Notes: generated by a model from the letters alone, not told the origin. Counted from the stretch's first letter, positions 42,386 to 52,210 are shown. The stretch is 52,210 nucleotides of DNA from Chara braunii (GCA_003427395.1 BFEA01000070.1:1599254-1651463); one strand, 5' to 3'. Program-made: numbers and translations.

Positions 42386-42540
42386 TGCTCAATTCGCATA
42401 TTTAATATGCACGAACAATTTGTTTTTCTCATCTTGCTTTGGATGCCATTTGAATCTCCCAGCCTCATCAACAACCAGTTTTCCTTCAGATTTATGTACA
42501 CAAGAAACATATGCAAGCATCAAATTGTTAAGTAACATAC

Positions 42541-43984
42541 TTATTTGAAAATTAGAGACGTCCTTGTCGCCGCCAGTTTGGGGCTCCTTCTTGGTTGCTT
42601 GCTAGCGACAGATCTGCTGCGCACTGACTGGATCGTGATAGAGGAGTTTGGAGGAGTCTCCCGAGCAGCATCCTCCTCCGATTCCCTACCGGGTGAGACC
42701 AGCTGATCCATTCGTTGGCTATCCATTATCTCCAACGCCTCCAGCCAGTCCAGGCCTAACATAGTATGTAAGCAACGTATTGCTTTGTCTTTTCATCGGT
42801 CGGTTCTCCCTTTCCTTCAACCTCCTCTTCTTGGCGGGGCTCTTGATGTACTTATCCGGGAGAATGAATGTTGCCATCTTGCGCGGGAATTTCCGGGCCA
42901 TCACGATTGGGTCATCGAGAACCGTATCTTGACGCCTGCTCGGGTTTGAAACTACATTCTCCGCCATTTGAACCATGATATCCTTCATATGCACAAATAC
43001 AACGGATGCGAGGATGAGAACGCGCCACGTTTTCCTGAGGAAGTTTCTCATCGCTCTGATTCTGGATCGCAGCGAGGGGGCTGCGGGTAAAGATATTCCA
43101 GATTGGCAAGGAGGAACCACAGTACGTGGTCAAACCACGTGATGGGCGTTTTGCAGTCCTCCTTTCCCTCTTCCACGCATCTGCATTTGAGGAAGGGTCG
43201 CCCCACATTCCAGATCCTTTTGAGCTTTGAGATAATAGCAGGCCCTTTCGCTACGCAAAAACTTCTTATCTGAAGTTGCGAGCCAGAAGTCGAGCACTTT
43301 GTGTGATCGAAGTGTCCTACCGGTGGAAGTGTCATGGCTTCCGGGCCAGTTGGGTAAGGGTCTTTTATGAGCTCAGTGTCCTCACCAAGTGCCTTTTCCA
43401 GGCAGAGGTCAATTTCCGAACCAGCGAGAGAGGTTAACAGTCGGTATGCCTTAACGTTGATAGGGGCGCAGTGATTATATGTGTCAAGCTCCCAAATCTT
43501 GTTATTGAACTTTGTGGATCCGGCCTCTATCCATCTACTAGGAGCCAGAGGTAGAAATGCATTTCTAAGGTACTTAGACACAGTCTTGCGCTTATCCTTA
43601 GCCATACCACTTCTAAGCTGTATTTGGGTTCTTGCTACTTCAACAGCATGAAACTGTTTCTCCTCTTCTGTAAGTTCTAACCCATCACAATCCAAATCTA
43701 CCCCAAAAGTCTTTGTAATAGGGACGTTTACCAGATCGTTGTGGAAAGCCGATTTGGCTCCCCAAAGATCCACAAAGATCTTTTCCTTCATAACCAGTGT
43801 ATCTGACAGAGATGCATGGACCAGGATATCATTATCCGCGGTGTCCTTAGCATTTTCTACCAAATCTTTGGTTACTTGCAGAAAAGCGACAGTATCATAT
43901 GTCACAGACCATATGAGGTCCGCCCAATCATTGAAGCACAGGATCAAGATGAGAGGGGGGTAAGGAGGGGGGGCATAGGGTTAA
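42541..43984 (-). pseudogene. Unknown N-terminal protein of the RT element
   Basis: A 299-codon open frame (43947-43048) and follow-on frames (43120-42719, 42762-42541). The first is globular-looking, with WADLIWSVTYDTVAFLQVTK, LELTEEEKQFHAVEVART and a Cys cluster FLKCRCVEEGKEDC near its end. The second contains a basic stretch KSPAKKRRLKERENR that could serve in nuclear localisation or nucleic-acid binding. It has no family I recognise. Adjacency and shared strand with the RT suggest it belongs to the same element. The start codon is unclear: an upstream in-frame stop lies near 43985 and no ATG begins the frame at 43947. Confidence 0.45.
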
Positions 43985-43989
43985 CCAGG

Positions 43990-45544
43990 GCAATCAACGC
44001 CTGAGTAGGCCGTGAGGGTGCTTTGAAATCATCCATCCAAGACTGCCCTCCCCCCACCAAATCAAAGTATCATCCATTCAGAGTGAACGAAGGTTTCTAC
44101 CACAAGCACAAACAAACAAGGTTTTTCAATAATCGAATATTAATTTGAGTAGAATGAATGCAGCATGTTTTCCCTAATAAGGTTGTTATTTCGTTTTTTT
44201 TGTGAACCTTTTGATGGATCTTTATTGAAAGTATAAAGGCGCTATCAATTTTTTTGAAGGTTTGTCAAGGGGGAATCGACCCCCTTGATAGCTACAGAGG
44301 GGAACCCAACGCTCCCCTGCTATGTGTGTGTTTTGCTTGAACAGGCCACACAGAGCAAAACGCCTTGATAACCAGTACAGATCCATACAATATGGTTACT
44401 TGGTCGAATGAAACTAATCACCCAGGGACTGCATCAAGTATGCTCTTTTAATCGATATTTTTCTAACCTTGCATACATCGTATTCGTGCGAGTAAATACC
44501 CAAGTTTGAATGAAAAGGCCTGATTGATGGCAAAAAACGCCGCAGGGACAGAATTCCACATATTTGATTGATAAAGTATAGGAAGAGAGGAATTTTTGTA
44601 CAGACGGGCATACACCAAAAAATCAGCGTGAAATTGAGGGGTAATTAAGCAATCAGATTTGTAATACACAACCCCCATTACCAGATATAGCCAAAGATTT
44701 TCAGAAGAATGCTTCACATAGAAACCATCAATCCATACCAAACGCAAAAATCGTATGGTAGCAAAAATGCACACCTTATTCTAAAAAAACAGGGGAGATT
44801 ACATTCGATCTTAACATCACTCAGGAGCTCGATAGTTATACACGTAAAAAAAAAAAATTCACCACTCAATTACCAACCATTTTAAGCAGCGATGCATTTT
44901 AGTCATCTTTCTCCACTTCATCACACACAATCCTTTACAATCAACCCTTTACCGCATCAAACCTTTGGGAGTAACTACTGCAGAAGCGCTCATCATTTGC
45001 AATACGTGGAGTTTAATTCGCTCCCCGCCTACTTCAAAAGTCGATCGCCTATTCCAACTTAAAAAATCGTACTCTCCTATCAACTCGATATATCGTTTCC
45101 AAAAAAATTATTAATCCGTAACACAACATATATATAGAGAGAGAGGAACTAGAGGAAAGAACTAAATTTGTATCTTATATTGATTGTTTTTATGGTCTAT
45201 TATTGATGAGTATTCTATTAGAATTAGTATTCTATTCTATGTATTATTGTATGATAATTACCTTGTTGTTTCATCATGATACCAATAGGGTTATAGGCTT
45301 ATAGCGAAGTTACTGCACCATTCATCAATCTCCATTTGGTCGTCGCTATCCTGCTCATGTTTACCCAATCACCCCATCTCGCTCGAGTCATGAGTTTTCC
45401 GCATAATAGTTTTCTCAATACCTGATGATGCACTCAATTAATAACCAACTAGAGCTTTATATTATCTTTATCTCCTATCACCGACCCTAACCATTCACCT
45501 TCGCCATACCCCTCATCAGTGAAGCCACTACTCATCGAGGGTTA
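43990..45544. other. AT-rich region, no gene recognised
   Basis: Short frames on both strands without domains. Could be intronic or unique intergenic DNA; no repeat relationship to the rest of the window was noticed. Confidence 0.4.
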
Positions 45545-46001
45545 TTAGTTTGGTAACCATTTTTGTTCGGGGCAGAGATAAAGCAATAGAAACACTGATG
45601 TCCCAGTCATTCTATAGCAGATTATGGCCCCACTAGCTATCATCAAAGGGAATACAATGATTCCAACAATAACAGGCAATGGTATTTCGTCCTTCAGACA
45701 AACACCTCCCCCTGTACGCCATTGCGCCAAACCCATGTGCAAACTCGCCATTGAGATGTAAAAAAGTCCCGCACTAGATAGGAAAAAAAAGGTAATCAAT
45801 ATGACGACTCCCTCCATTATTCTACTCCCTTCCGCAGAATCTGTGTTGTGTCCACGTCTCTGTTGAGTTGTAATTAAAAGAGCAGCATCCACAATTATGC
45901 AATAGTGAAGCCGATAATTCCAAAATTGTGAAGAAAGCAAGCAGTGCTATGAAAATCGCTAATATGGATACAATTGCGACGGAGACGAATGGCGTTTTCA
46001 T
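45545..46001 (-). CDS. Possible membrane-protein gene fragment (putative exons)
   Basis: The first piece starts at an ATG (46001) and encodes a 59-residue frame beginning MKTPFVSVAIVSILAIFIAL, a signal-anchor-like helix, followed by a Cys pair region (HNCGCC) and a stop at 45822. The second piece, in another frame, has hydrophobic segments VVILITFFFLSSAGLFYI and VIVGIIVFPLMIASGAIICY and ends at 45545. A pyrimidine tract followed by CTATCTAG on the minus strand near 45775 could be a 3' splice site, so the pieces may be exons of one small multi-pass protein. The four-helix plant DUF1218 family is one thought, unproven. Unlike its neighbours it shows no TE signature. Confidence 0.3.
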
Positions 46002-46124
46002 TTGGAAGACTTCAATTTAGCGATAAATCCAAGATCACCGAAACTGCACCAGATCCTATGTCACACGCTCTCAAAACCACATAATACACATGGACAAGTA
46101 TAGGTTAAGTAGTATCTCACTCCG

Positions 46125-46178
<54 letters not shown>

Positions 46179-46578
46179 AGAAAAAGAAAAAAAGAAATTC
46201 CCAATTCAACTTACCGACCCCAAAGTGTCAACGAAACAGTAGGGTAGTTAGTAGGAATTCCCTAAAACTTTTTCACCAATCCCTACGAAGATTGGTTCAT
46301 CAGAGGATATGTTACCCTTAGTTGTCGTGTTGAAAGGGACATGGTTCTTTTTTGCCAAGAATAGGAGAGGGTAGGCAGGGATTTTACAGGGATGAGGGAA
46401 AATAAACGAAAAGATTACCACACACGTCGACGTCGCTGCTTCGCTCAGGATGCACTCCTTTCACCACTTAAGTGAGAATCAAAGCACCGAACCAATGAAG
46501 TTCAATATGAAAAAAAACAATAATCAGTGAGTATTCGTTATCAGGGATGGTAGAGAAAGGATCATCTGAAGGCAAGCA
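46002..46578. other. No gene; (AT)n at 46127-46173
   Basis: A (TA)n microsatellite of about 23 repeats, then an A/G-rich tail. Nothing else seen. Confidence 0.6.
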
Positions 46579-46806
46579 TTGGCGCGTTCGACCTCAAAGG
46601 ATGAACACTCATCAGGAAAGAGACGACAACACCGACTCGTTTTGCCGCAGGAACCATGTAGCGCTTGGCGAGCGGAGTCTGGCCAAAAAATCATTATGAA
46701 CCAAGTGCCGCCGCCTGCAGCGCTTCAAAATTTGAGGACGACCAACCGTAATGCTATTAGTTATATACCGTCCGCACACTCGATTTTCCATAATCGTCGA
46801 GTACAT

Positions 46807-47050
46807 CAAGTGTCATTGCCTATACTTACGGTCGAAAACAAGGCCAGCGGCGGAGGATTGGGTGGGGGCCTGCATGTTAAAATTCAGTTACTGGGTTGTG
46901 GGTCTGAGAAGAGGCCATTACTCCTTATACGCCAAGTGTCATTGCCCATACCTATGGCTGAAAACAAGGCCAGCGGGGGAGGATTGGGTGGGGGCCTGTA
47001 TGTTAAAATTCAATTACCGGATTGCTGGTCTGAGAAGAGGTCAACCATTT
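46807..47050. repeat. 126-bp tandem repeat, two copies
   Basis: CAAGTGTCATTGCCYATACY begins at 46807 and 46933. Units share AAAACAAGGCCAGCGG and GAGGATTGGGTGGGGGCCTG. The period is a multiple of three, so a 231-codon plus-strand frame (46579-47274) runs through both, but its end is translated (TA)n and I do not call it a gene. Confidence 0.9.
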
Positions 47051-47160
47051 TATATATATATATATATCGTCACAAACAGAACTGCCCTATATATATATAT
47101 ATATATATCGTCAAACAGAACTGCCCGGTAAACCGTAGGCAGAGAGGGAGAAGAAGACAT
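47051..47160 (+). repeat. AT-flanked repeat cores, two direct copies
   Basis: CGTCACAAACAGAACTGCCC at about 47069 (cut short by (TA)n) and a longer copy at about 47110 continuing GGTAAACCGTAGGCAGAGAG. Same family as 1-145, but here head-to-tail. Confidence 0.85.
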
Positions 47161-47484
47161 ATATATAAATATATATATGTATATATACAAATATATATAT
47201 ATATATTTTTTTTAATTTTATTCTTAATTTTATTGAGGTCGTACAAGTATACATATATTTTTTCTCATTCATGAAAAACTTACGTATATATATATATAAT
47301 ATATATATATATGAAAGTATGTGTGTGTGTGTGTGTGCGATGCCCCCGCTGTGCCTTCGCCCACGCGCGAGACAGATGGTGTGTGTGTGTGTGTGTGTGT
47401 GTGTAAGCGCGTGGTGGGTGGTGTGCGGGTGGGGCGACCCCTCCCCCACCACTCAATCAATCAATCGATCAATCAATCAATCAA
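47161..47484. repeat. Compound microsatellite (TA)n, (GT)n, (TCAA)n
   Basis: (TA)n at 47160-47310, (GT)n at 47319-47338 and 47379-47404, a GC-rich core GGGGCGACCCCTCCCCCACC, then (TCAA)n to 47484. The core, (GT)n and (TCAA)n are the inverse of the array at 26549-26842. Retroelement coding sequence starts immediately after. Confidence 0.85.
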
Positions 47485-47487
47485 AGG

Positions 47488-49490
47488 AGGCGATGCAAGA
47501 GGCACCGGCCCTCCGTATCTATGACCCCACCCTACCCACCCAAGTGACTACAGACGCTTCCGGATACGGTATTGTTGCGGTGTTAGAACAACGCCACCCG
47601 GACGGTAACCACCCGGTCGAGTACTTCTCCCAAAATGTGTCTCTCATCAACACTCTCGACGACGCTAGGAAGAAAGAGCTACTCGTGTTTGTCACCGCTC
47701 TCAAACGGTGGCGCCACTTTCTTCTCGGCCTTCGGCATTTTAAATTGAACACGAATAAAGATCCGTTGACCTACTATAAAACGCAGGACACGGTCACTAG
47801 CACGATCGGTCGATGGATGTATTACATCGACCAGTTCGACTTCGACCTATGCCACATTCCCGGTGCCGCCAACCGAGCAGCGAACAGCGGACGCCCTCTC
47901 ACGACGACCCGATTTTTGTGCCCTCGTGACTACGACGTTCCAGCTCGACGACGACCTGCAGCAACACTTCGTCAACGGCTACAAGTCCGACTCGACATAC
48001 TCCACGTTCTGCGCGGAGCTTTCGTCGGATCACCCGCCGGCTGGTCACTATCGTATCCCCGACGGGTTCCTACTCCTCCACAGGAGAGGAAAGGACTTGT
48101 TAGTGGTGCCCCAAGGTCGCATCCTACAGACTCGTCTTCTTGGCGAATTCCACGACGCACGACTTTCGGCACACCTCGGTGTGATCCGCACATTGGCCCG
48201 CCTCCGCCAGTGTTTTCACTGGCCTGACGTTCTTCATGATGTCACGAGGTACATTGGGTCATACACGGTTTGCCATCGTAACAAAGGTAGATCTCAGGTC
48301 CCTTATGACGAACTAAAACCGATGCCAATCCCTCGGGCATTGCGCCTCTCCATTGCTATGGATGTTACAGATCCGTTTCCCCGCTATCGCCTCGGTCATG
48401 ACAGCATCCTCACGGTCGTTGACCGTTTGAGCAAGTACGCTCATTTTCTTCCATGCACGTACCGTGTTACAGCCCCCAAGCTCGCACGACTCTTGCACAC
48501 CGGCTGGATTACCTGCCATGGTGTACCCGAAGACATTGTGAGCGACAGAGACACTCGCTTCATGTCAGCCTTTTGGACTTCCCTCATGACGGAGTTCGGT
48601 TCGACTATGAAGCCGAATTCCGCACGGCACCTGCAGACGGATGGGAAGTCAGAACGAGCGCATCAGACCGCTCAAATGATGTTACGTACACTCATCCGTC
48701 CCAACCAGAAAGATTGGGTTGACCGGCTTCCGACATCGAGTTCGCCTATAACACTTTGGTGCACCCGGCGATCTGCATCACTCCATTTGAGTTGCATCAC
48801 GGTGGAGAGAGAGCCCAAGTCTTTGCCGATCTTCTTGTACCACGGGCCGCCGACATCGACGTCGCTTGCTCTCCCGCTTCCGTTTAGAAGTACCAGGACT
48901 TGCTGACCAAAGCCCACGTGAACACGCAAAAGGCTCAAATCCGCATGCAGCAGCAAGCCAACCGACATCGAGTCCCATGTCCTTTCCGCGAGGGAGACCT
49001 TGTTTGGGTCCTCGCTGAGGAATTCGCGCTGGAGCAAGACGTCTCGCGCAAACTCCTCCCGAAATGGTTTGGACCATGGAAGGTAATTTCTGCCGCAGGC
49101 CACGACCTTGCAGGTCCTTCCTTTGTGATTGCCATCCCTCCGCACCTCCGCGTGCACCCGGTCTTCCATGCTTCGAAGCTGGCTGTCTATACGTCACCAT
49201 CCGCAGACGAGTTCCCGGGCAGACGATCACAGGATCCGCCCTCTATGGACGGCCATCAGGAAGTTGACAGTGCCATCATGCACCGCAAGTTTGGCAACAA
49301 GCCAATGCAATACCAAGTCACCTTCAAGCAATGTGACCCGGATGACGCTCGTTGGATCTCCCGCGCAGACTTACAGGCATCTGCACCACTCATCTTCTCC
49401 GATTACGAGAACCGGAGACTTGCCAAGGACAAAGTTCGTCCCACCCGACCCAGCCAGGTATCGGACAGACAACTTCGCCCTTGCAGGTAG
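47488..49490 (+). pseudogene. Gypsy-B pol: RNase H, integrase, chromodomain-like tail
   Basis: RNase H begins with TTDASGYGIVAVLEQ (about 47546) and shows RKKELLVFVTALKRWRHFL. A frameshift near 47872 leads to RTADALSRRPDF, the usual end of RNase H. The integrase zinc domain has both His (HDARLSAHLG) but reads SYTVCHRNK, with Tyr (48262) where the first Cys of CxxC is expected. The DDE core residues remain (AMDVTDPF, SDRDTRF, TDGKSERAHQ). A second frameshift near 48735 and a TAG near 48890 precede the C-terminal part (EGDLVWVLAEEF, HPVFHASKLAVY). A chromodomain-like end follows (EVDSAIMHRKF, YQVTFKQCDPDDARWIS), as in chromoviruses that target heterochromatin. The gene is inactive as read. Confidence 0.85.
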
Positions 49491-49501
49491 CTCAGTCTTT
49501 T

Positions 49502-49513
49502 AAGGGGGGGATT
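49502..49513 (+). promoter_or_regulatory. Polypurine tract
   Basis: AAGGGGGGATTT directly precedes the LTR start TGTTAC, the expected site for plus-strand priming. Confidence 0.8.
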
Positions 49514-50144
49514 TTGTTACATTCTGCGACTTCACACGGGCCTTCACAGGCCCAACATACCGGTTCAGGGGTACCCAGGCCGGCCTCGCCAAAGGCCAGG
49601 CCTTTTTCTCCCGGTAGGCCCTGCCAGGCCACCGGTTGGCGCCTCAGCACCTAGCAGACCAAGGTTAGCCCAAACGACATGACCGTTTGGGCCTGGCAGC
49701 GCTCTTGAGGCTGTCGCCCGCCGGTCTGAGCTGAACGGTCATTTCGACGGTTCAGCCCACGATGCAGGAGGCCAGCATTGAGGCCGACCGGCTGCCAGAC
49801 GGTACTTAGGCCGGTCCAGCGGCCATTCCCGGGGGTTGGACAGGAGCAGCCAGTAGTCCTGCGCTATTTCGGTTCAGCACAGCGCTAGGAACTGCAACGC
49901 TAGTTTTAGCGCACTGCAGTCCAGGAGGAGCGAGGAGGACTCACCTGAGACAATGGAGCGCCATAGCTCCAGCGATCTGCAGCAGGACTCACGCCGCCGC
50001 CAAGACGCCAACTTGCTATCTGCAGGTTCGGCCTGAGGTCCCTCACCAGCTCCCCCCATCTCTACCTCTCCTCTCCAACTCAATCTTCTTCTTCTTCTTC
50101 TCCTTCTTCTTCTCTTCCTCAGACTTCTCCTTCCTCTCTCTTAG

Positions 50145-50175
<31 letters not shown>

Positions 50176-50717
50176 CTTCTTCTTCTTCTTCGTCGTCGTC
50201 AGACTGGAGACGTTGATACAAGTTGGACAGAGATCAGCGTTTGGACTTCGGTGGTAGGAGGCTGTGATACTTACCGGATTCGAGACCTTGGAGATAGTTG
50301 GGATTGATACTCACAGATTGGACACCTGTTACATTAAGACTCTGTACCTCTGACATTGGTGACTTATTGTCCACGACATTCTGATCTTTGTTCGGTGACA
50401 TTTTGGACTACCATATCGGTGACCTTCTGGATTCTATCTCGGTGACATCTGGCGCTGCCTATACCTCCCACCTCCATCGTCTCTCCTCCCACCTTTTATC
50501 TGTGTATGGTTGTACGGGGCCTGAAGCATCGTCTATGGTTGGCTTCACACCCCACCATCTCCCCATTGCTTGTGTGTTGAGTGATGTCTGGATGAGTTCA
50601 GTCTATGTGAGTCAGTCCATTTCTCAGACTTCCGCTGTATACATGCTCATCCTATATTGGTTGATCTTTGGTTCTGCCCATACTTGGTGAAGTATTCACC
50701 AGTATGCAACAGTAACA
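49514..50717 (+). repeat. Gypsy-B 3' LTR
   Basis: Starts TGTTACATTC and ends GCAACAGTAACA, giving a 6-bp inverted terminal TGTTAC/GTAACA. Contains several GC-rich inverted words (CCGTTTGGGC, GGCCAGG) and a (TTC)n microsatellite at about 50084-50190. Inverted homologue at 29131-30222. Confidence 0.88.
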
Positions 50718-51440
50718 GGTTCTCGAGTAAGTGCAGCGAAGACGGGTATTTCGAGAGTCTCGCCTCTTGGACAATGCTAGTCGAAGGGCCTCGCCGGACG
50801 ACACAACTAACGAAACAAAACGACCAGCAGAGTTGCGAGGCCTCACGAAGCCCTGATCCACCGTTTCGCTTCGTTTTTTGCCTCACCGCCCCACAGCACA
50901 CACGAAAACTCTTGCGGCAACGGCCTGGCGTCGCTGGCGAGAGTAGTGCGGGATTCGTTTCGCTACAGTCCAAATTTGTGGACGCTACTGTCCAATTTTT
51001 TGGATGGACCTCGGTTGGAGTGATGCGGCACACTCGTGAGATTTCGCAGCTCCTCCAGCCGACTAGCGGAGGACCTACGAGTTTGCGAGAGCTGCAGGCA
51101 GGGAGGAGTCGGCACACTCGTGAGGCCTCGCGAACTTGGAGTCTGACAGCATTCCCGACCCTTTTCTGACAGAGGTCGTGTGGGTGCTGTGCGGCGACTC
51201 CTTCACGAAACGAAGTCATTTTTTTTTTAGTTTCGTGCACCGTGCGGCGAGGCCCGAAGAGTCTATAGAGTAGTGCAGCGAGGCCCAAGATCAAGTGTAT
51301 TATCTGTTCCGATCCGTCCTCACTGCACTACTCTCCAAATGAGCAAAATGGGACTGAATCTTCCGCTAGAAGATGGGAAATTCAATATACACCGCCATGT
51401 TTTTTGTCTTTTGCCAATGTGGAGAGTAGTGCAGTGAGGC
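50718..51440. repeat. GAGAGTAGTGCAGCGA-type repeat region, right copy
   Basis: Instances at about 50727 (GAGTAAGTGCAGCGAAGAC), 50939, 51269 and 51422 (GAGAGTAGTGCAGTGAGGCC), and inverted at about 51324-51335. Interspersed TTCGAGAG and GCGAGGCC words. The 51340-51421 part also matches dispersed repeat B near 1135-1210. Confidence 0.6.
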
Positions 51441-51486
51441 CCAAAATCTGATCCGTGGTCCATCGGGCCACAACGAATAGAAGACA

Positions 51487-51571
51487 GAAAAGAAATCATG
51501 GACGTGCTATTGTTTTTATAAAAAAGCTGAAAATAAAATCATGGAGGTCCTAAACACATAACAGCCAACGA
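51487..51571. repeat. Direct repeat, left copy (partner 52046-52131)
   Basis: AGAAAAGAAATCATGGACGT begins both copies, and both contain TTTTATAAAAAAGCTGAAAA and ATCATGGAGGTCCTAAACAC. They are about 560 bp apart with the SINE between them. Confidence 0.9.
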
Positions 51572-51675
51572 ATAAAAAACAGAAAATAATTTTTTATTTT
51601 TTTTTTAAAGGCTAATTCTTTAAGCCCAACCAATTCAATTACCTGTCAAATCTGGACAGGACGACCTTTCAGGCC

Positions 51676-52050
51676 TTTTTTATTGTCATTATAGTATTCC
51701 GGGGAGCCCCGTAGCAGCCACATCCTTGCTCAAGCCTCCAACGAGGGAACATGCGGGAGCTGCACCCACCAGCAGGTGCTATACCTGCTACAGCAGGTGG
51801 GCGATACCGGCCAGGGGTCAGCCGGTAGCATCAGGGCCGAGCTTCTTCGATGGGCCAGTCACTGTGCCTCCCCTCTGGTCCCCTCCCCCTATGAACATCA
51901 GCAGTCTCTGCTCAATGACCAACGACATATCTCTAGGTGGCGGGTGCCAAGCTTGCCCAGGAAGGTGCATGAGGCCAATGGGGATTGAACCCATGACCTC
52001 CTGAATGCCACTTGGGTACCTTACCAACTGAGCTAGATGGCTGGATCCAG
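51676..52050 (-). mobile_element. tRNA-derived SINE, copy 2
   Basis: On the minus strand the A box TAGCTCAGTTGG (plus 52024-52035) and B box GGGTTCAATCCC (plus 51981-51992) are strong, with a perfect T-arm (ATGGG/CCCAT). The acceptor bases do not pair, so it is not a tRNA gene. The body (about 280 bp) is unique in the window, and the end reads AATACTATAATGACAATAAA, like the tail of the SINE at 22894-23147. Confidence 0.75.
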
Positions 52051-52131
52051 AAAAGAAATCATGGACGTGCTGTTGCTTTTATAAAAAAGCTGAAAAAAAA
52101 ATCATGGAGGTCCTAAACACATAACAACTGC
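52046..52131. repeat. Direct repeat, right copy (partner 51487-51571)
   Basis: See 51487-51571. The copy is followed by an A42 tract at 52154-52195. Confidence 0.9.
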
Positions 52132-52153
52132 ATGTTGAAGTTGAACTTTGAAG

Positions 52154-52199
<46 letters not shown>

Positions 52200-52210
52200 T
52201 CTGTCCCCCA

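Larger units (their letters stand above)
40711..43985 (-). mobile_element. Penelope-like or related RT element, decayed
   Basis: The minus strand carries a long unknown N-terminal region (43984-42541), a linker, and a reverse transcriptase (42385-40711). No LTRs, no RNase H, no APE endonuclease and no GIY-YIG domain are visible in the window. Termini are not defined. Motif order and a DKG-like upstream motif argue for the Penelope-like side of the RT tree rather than the LINE or LTR classes. Confidence 0.6.
47485..50717 (+). mobile_element. Gypsy-B: 3' part of a Ty3/gypsy (chromovirus-like) retrotransposon
   Basis: From the microsatellite: RNase H, integrase with a chromodomain-like tail, polypurine tract, and an LTR of 1204 bp bounded by TGTTAC and GTAACA. 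Gag, protease and RT are missing at the 5' side. The LTR is homologous to that of Gypsy-A. No second LTR is present in the window, so the target duplication cannot be checked. Confidence 0.88.

Noticed and set aside
46579-47274. 231-codon plus-strand frame as a gene with a duplicated domain
   Set aside because: The repeat is a DNA tandem duplication whose period happens to be a multiple of three; the frame ends in translated (TA)n.
49514-50717. Complete Gypsy-B element with two LTRs
   Set aside because: Only one LTR in this orientation is present; the homologous LTR at 29131-30222 is inverted and belongs to another copy.
51981-52035. tRNA gene on the minus strand
   Set aside because: A and B boxes and the T-arm are good but the acceptor stem does not pair, and a body and A-rich tail follow, so it is a SINE.

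Overview
The window reads as transposon-dominated nuclear DNA from a plant-lineage eukaryote. Plant-type L1 LINEs with a C-terminal zf-RVT zinc finger, Ty3/gypsy retrotransposons with an initiator-Met-tRNA-like primer site, tRNA-derived SINEs, MITEs and long poly(A)/poly(T) tracts account for nearly all recognisable sequence. The style of the gag and protease fragments resembles retroelements of charophyte algae such as Chara; this is recognition from general knowledge, not a search result. There is one assembly gap of 204 N (26345-26548), single Ns at 38439 and scattered over 9887-10105, and no intact host gene that I can defend.

Layout. 1-1382: AT microsatellites, foldback repeats and dispersed repeats. 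1383-5356 (+): LINE-1, a 5'-truncated L1-like element with a nearly open but nonsense-riddled ORF2, a 3'UTR and an A34 tail. 5357-6840: a segment whose style recalls plant organellar spacer (weak). 6841-8280: poly(A)/(T) tracts, a 100-bp MITE, minisatellites and a LINE tail fragment. About 8286-18490 (-): LINE-2, a roughly 10-kb essentially full-length LINE with tandem 5'UTR monomers, a gag-like ORF1, ORF2 (endonuclease, RT, zinc finger) and a long repeated 3'UTR. About 19640-22370 (-): LINE-3, a decayed, 5'-truncated relative. 22390-24090: a SINE, an orphan LINE 3'UTR module and a 395-bp MITE. 26868-30222 (-): 5' LTR, primer site and gag of a gypsy element (Gypsy-A). 32650-34160 and 39565-40850 (+): an unidentified decayed protein-coding region, separated by a gypsy gag/protease fragment (36020-37081) and a hairpin-rich island (37229-38640). 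40711-43985 (-): a Penelope-like or related reverse transcriptase element. 44000-46560: AT-rich DNA with one possible membrane-protein fragment. 47485-50717 (+): RNase H, integrase, chromodomain-like tail and 3' LTR of Gypsy-B, the same LTR family as Gypsy-A. 50718-52210: dispersed repeats, a second SINE and poly(A).

The most interesting signals are structural. A two-hairpin module recurs in the 3'UTRs of this LINE family and shows compensatory base changes. LINE-2 carries 5'UTR monomers of about 586 bp. More than a dozen perfect short-loop hairpins are packed into about 1.4 kb at 37229-38640. Most interpretable stop codons in the retroelement frames are explained by C-to-T (or G-to-A) changes, as expected of methylated, silenced plant DNA.
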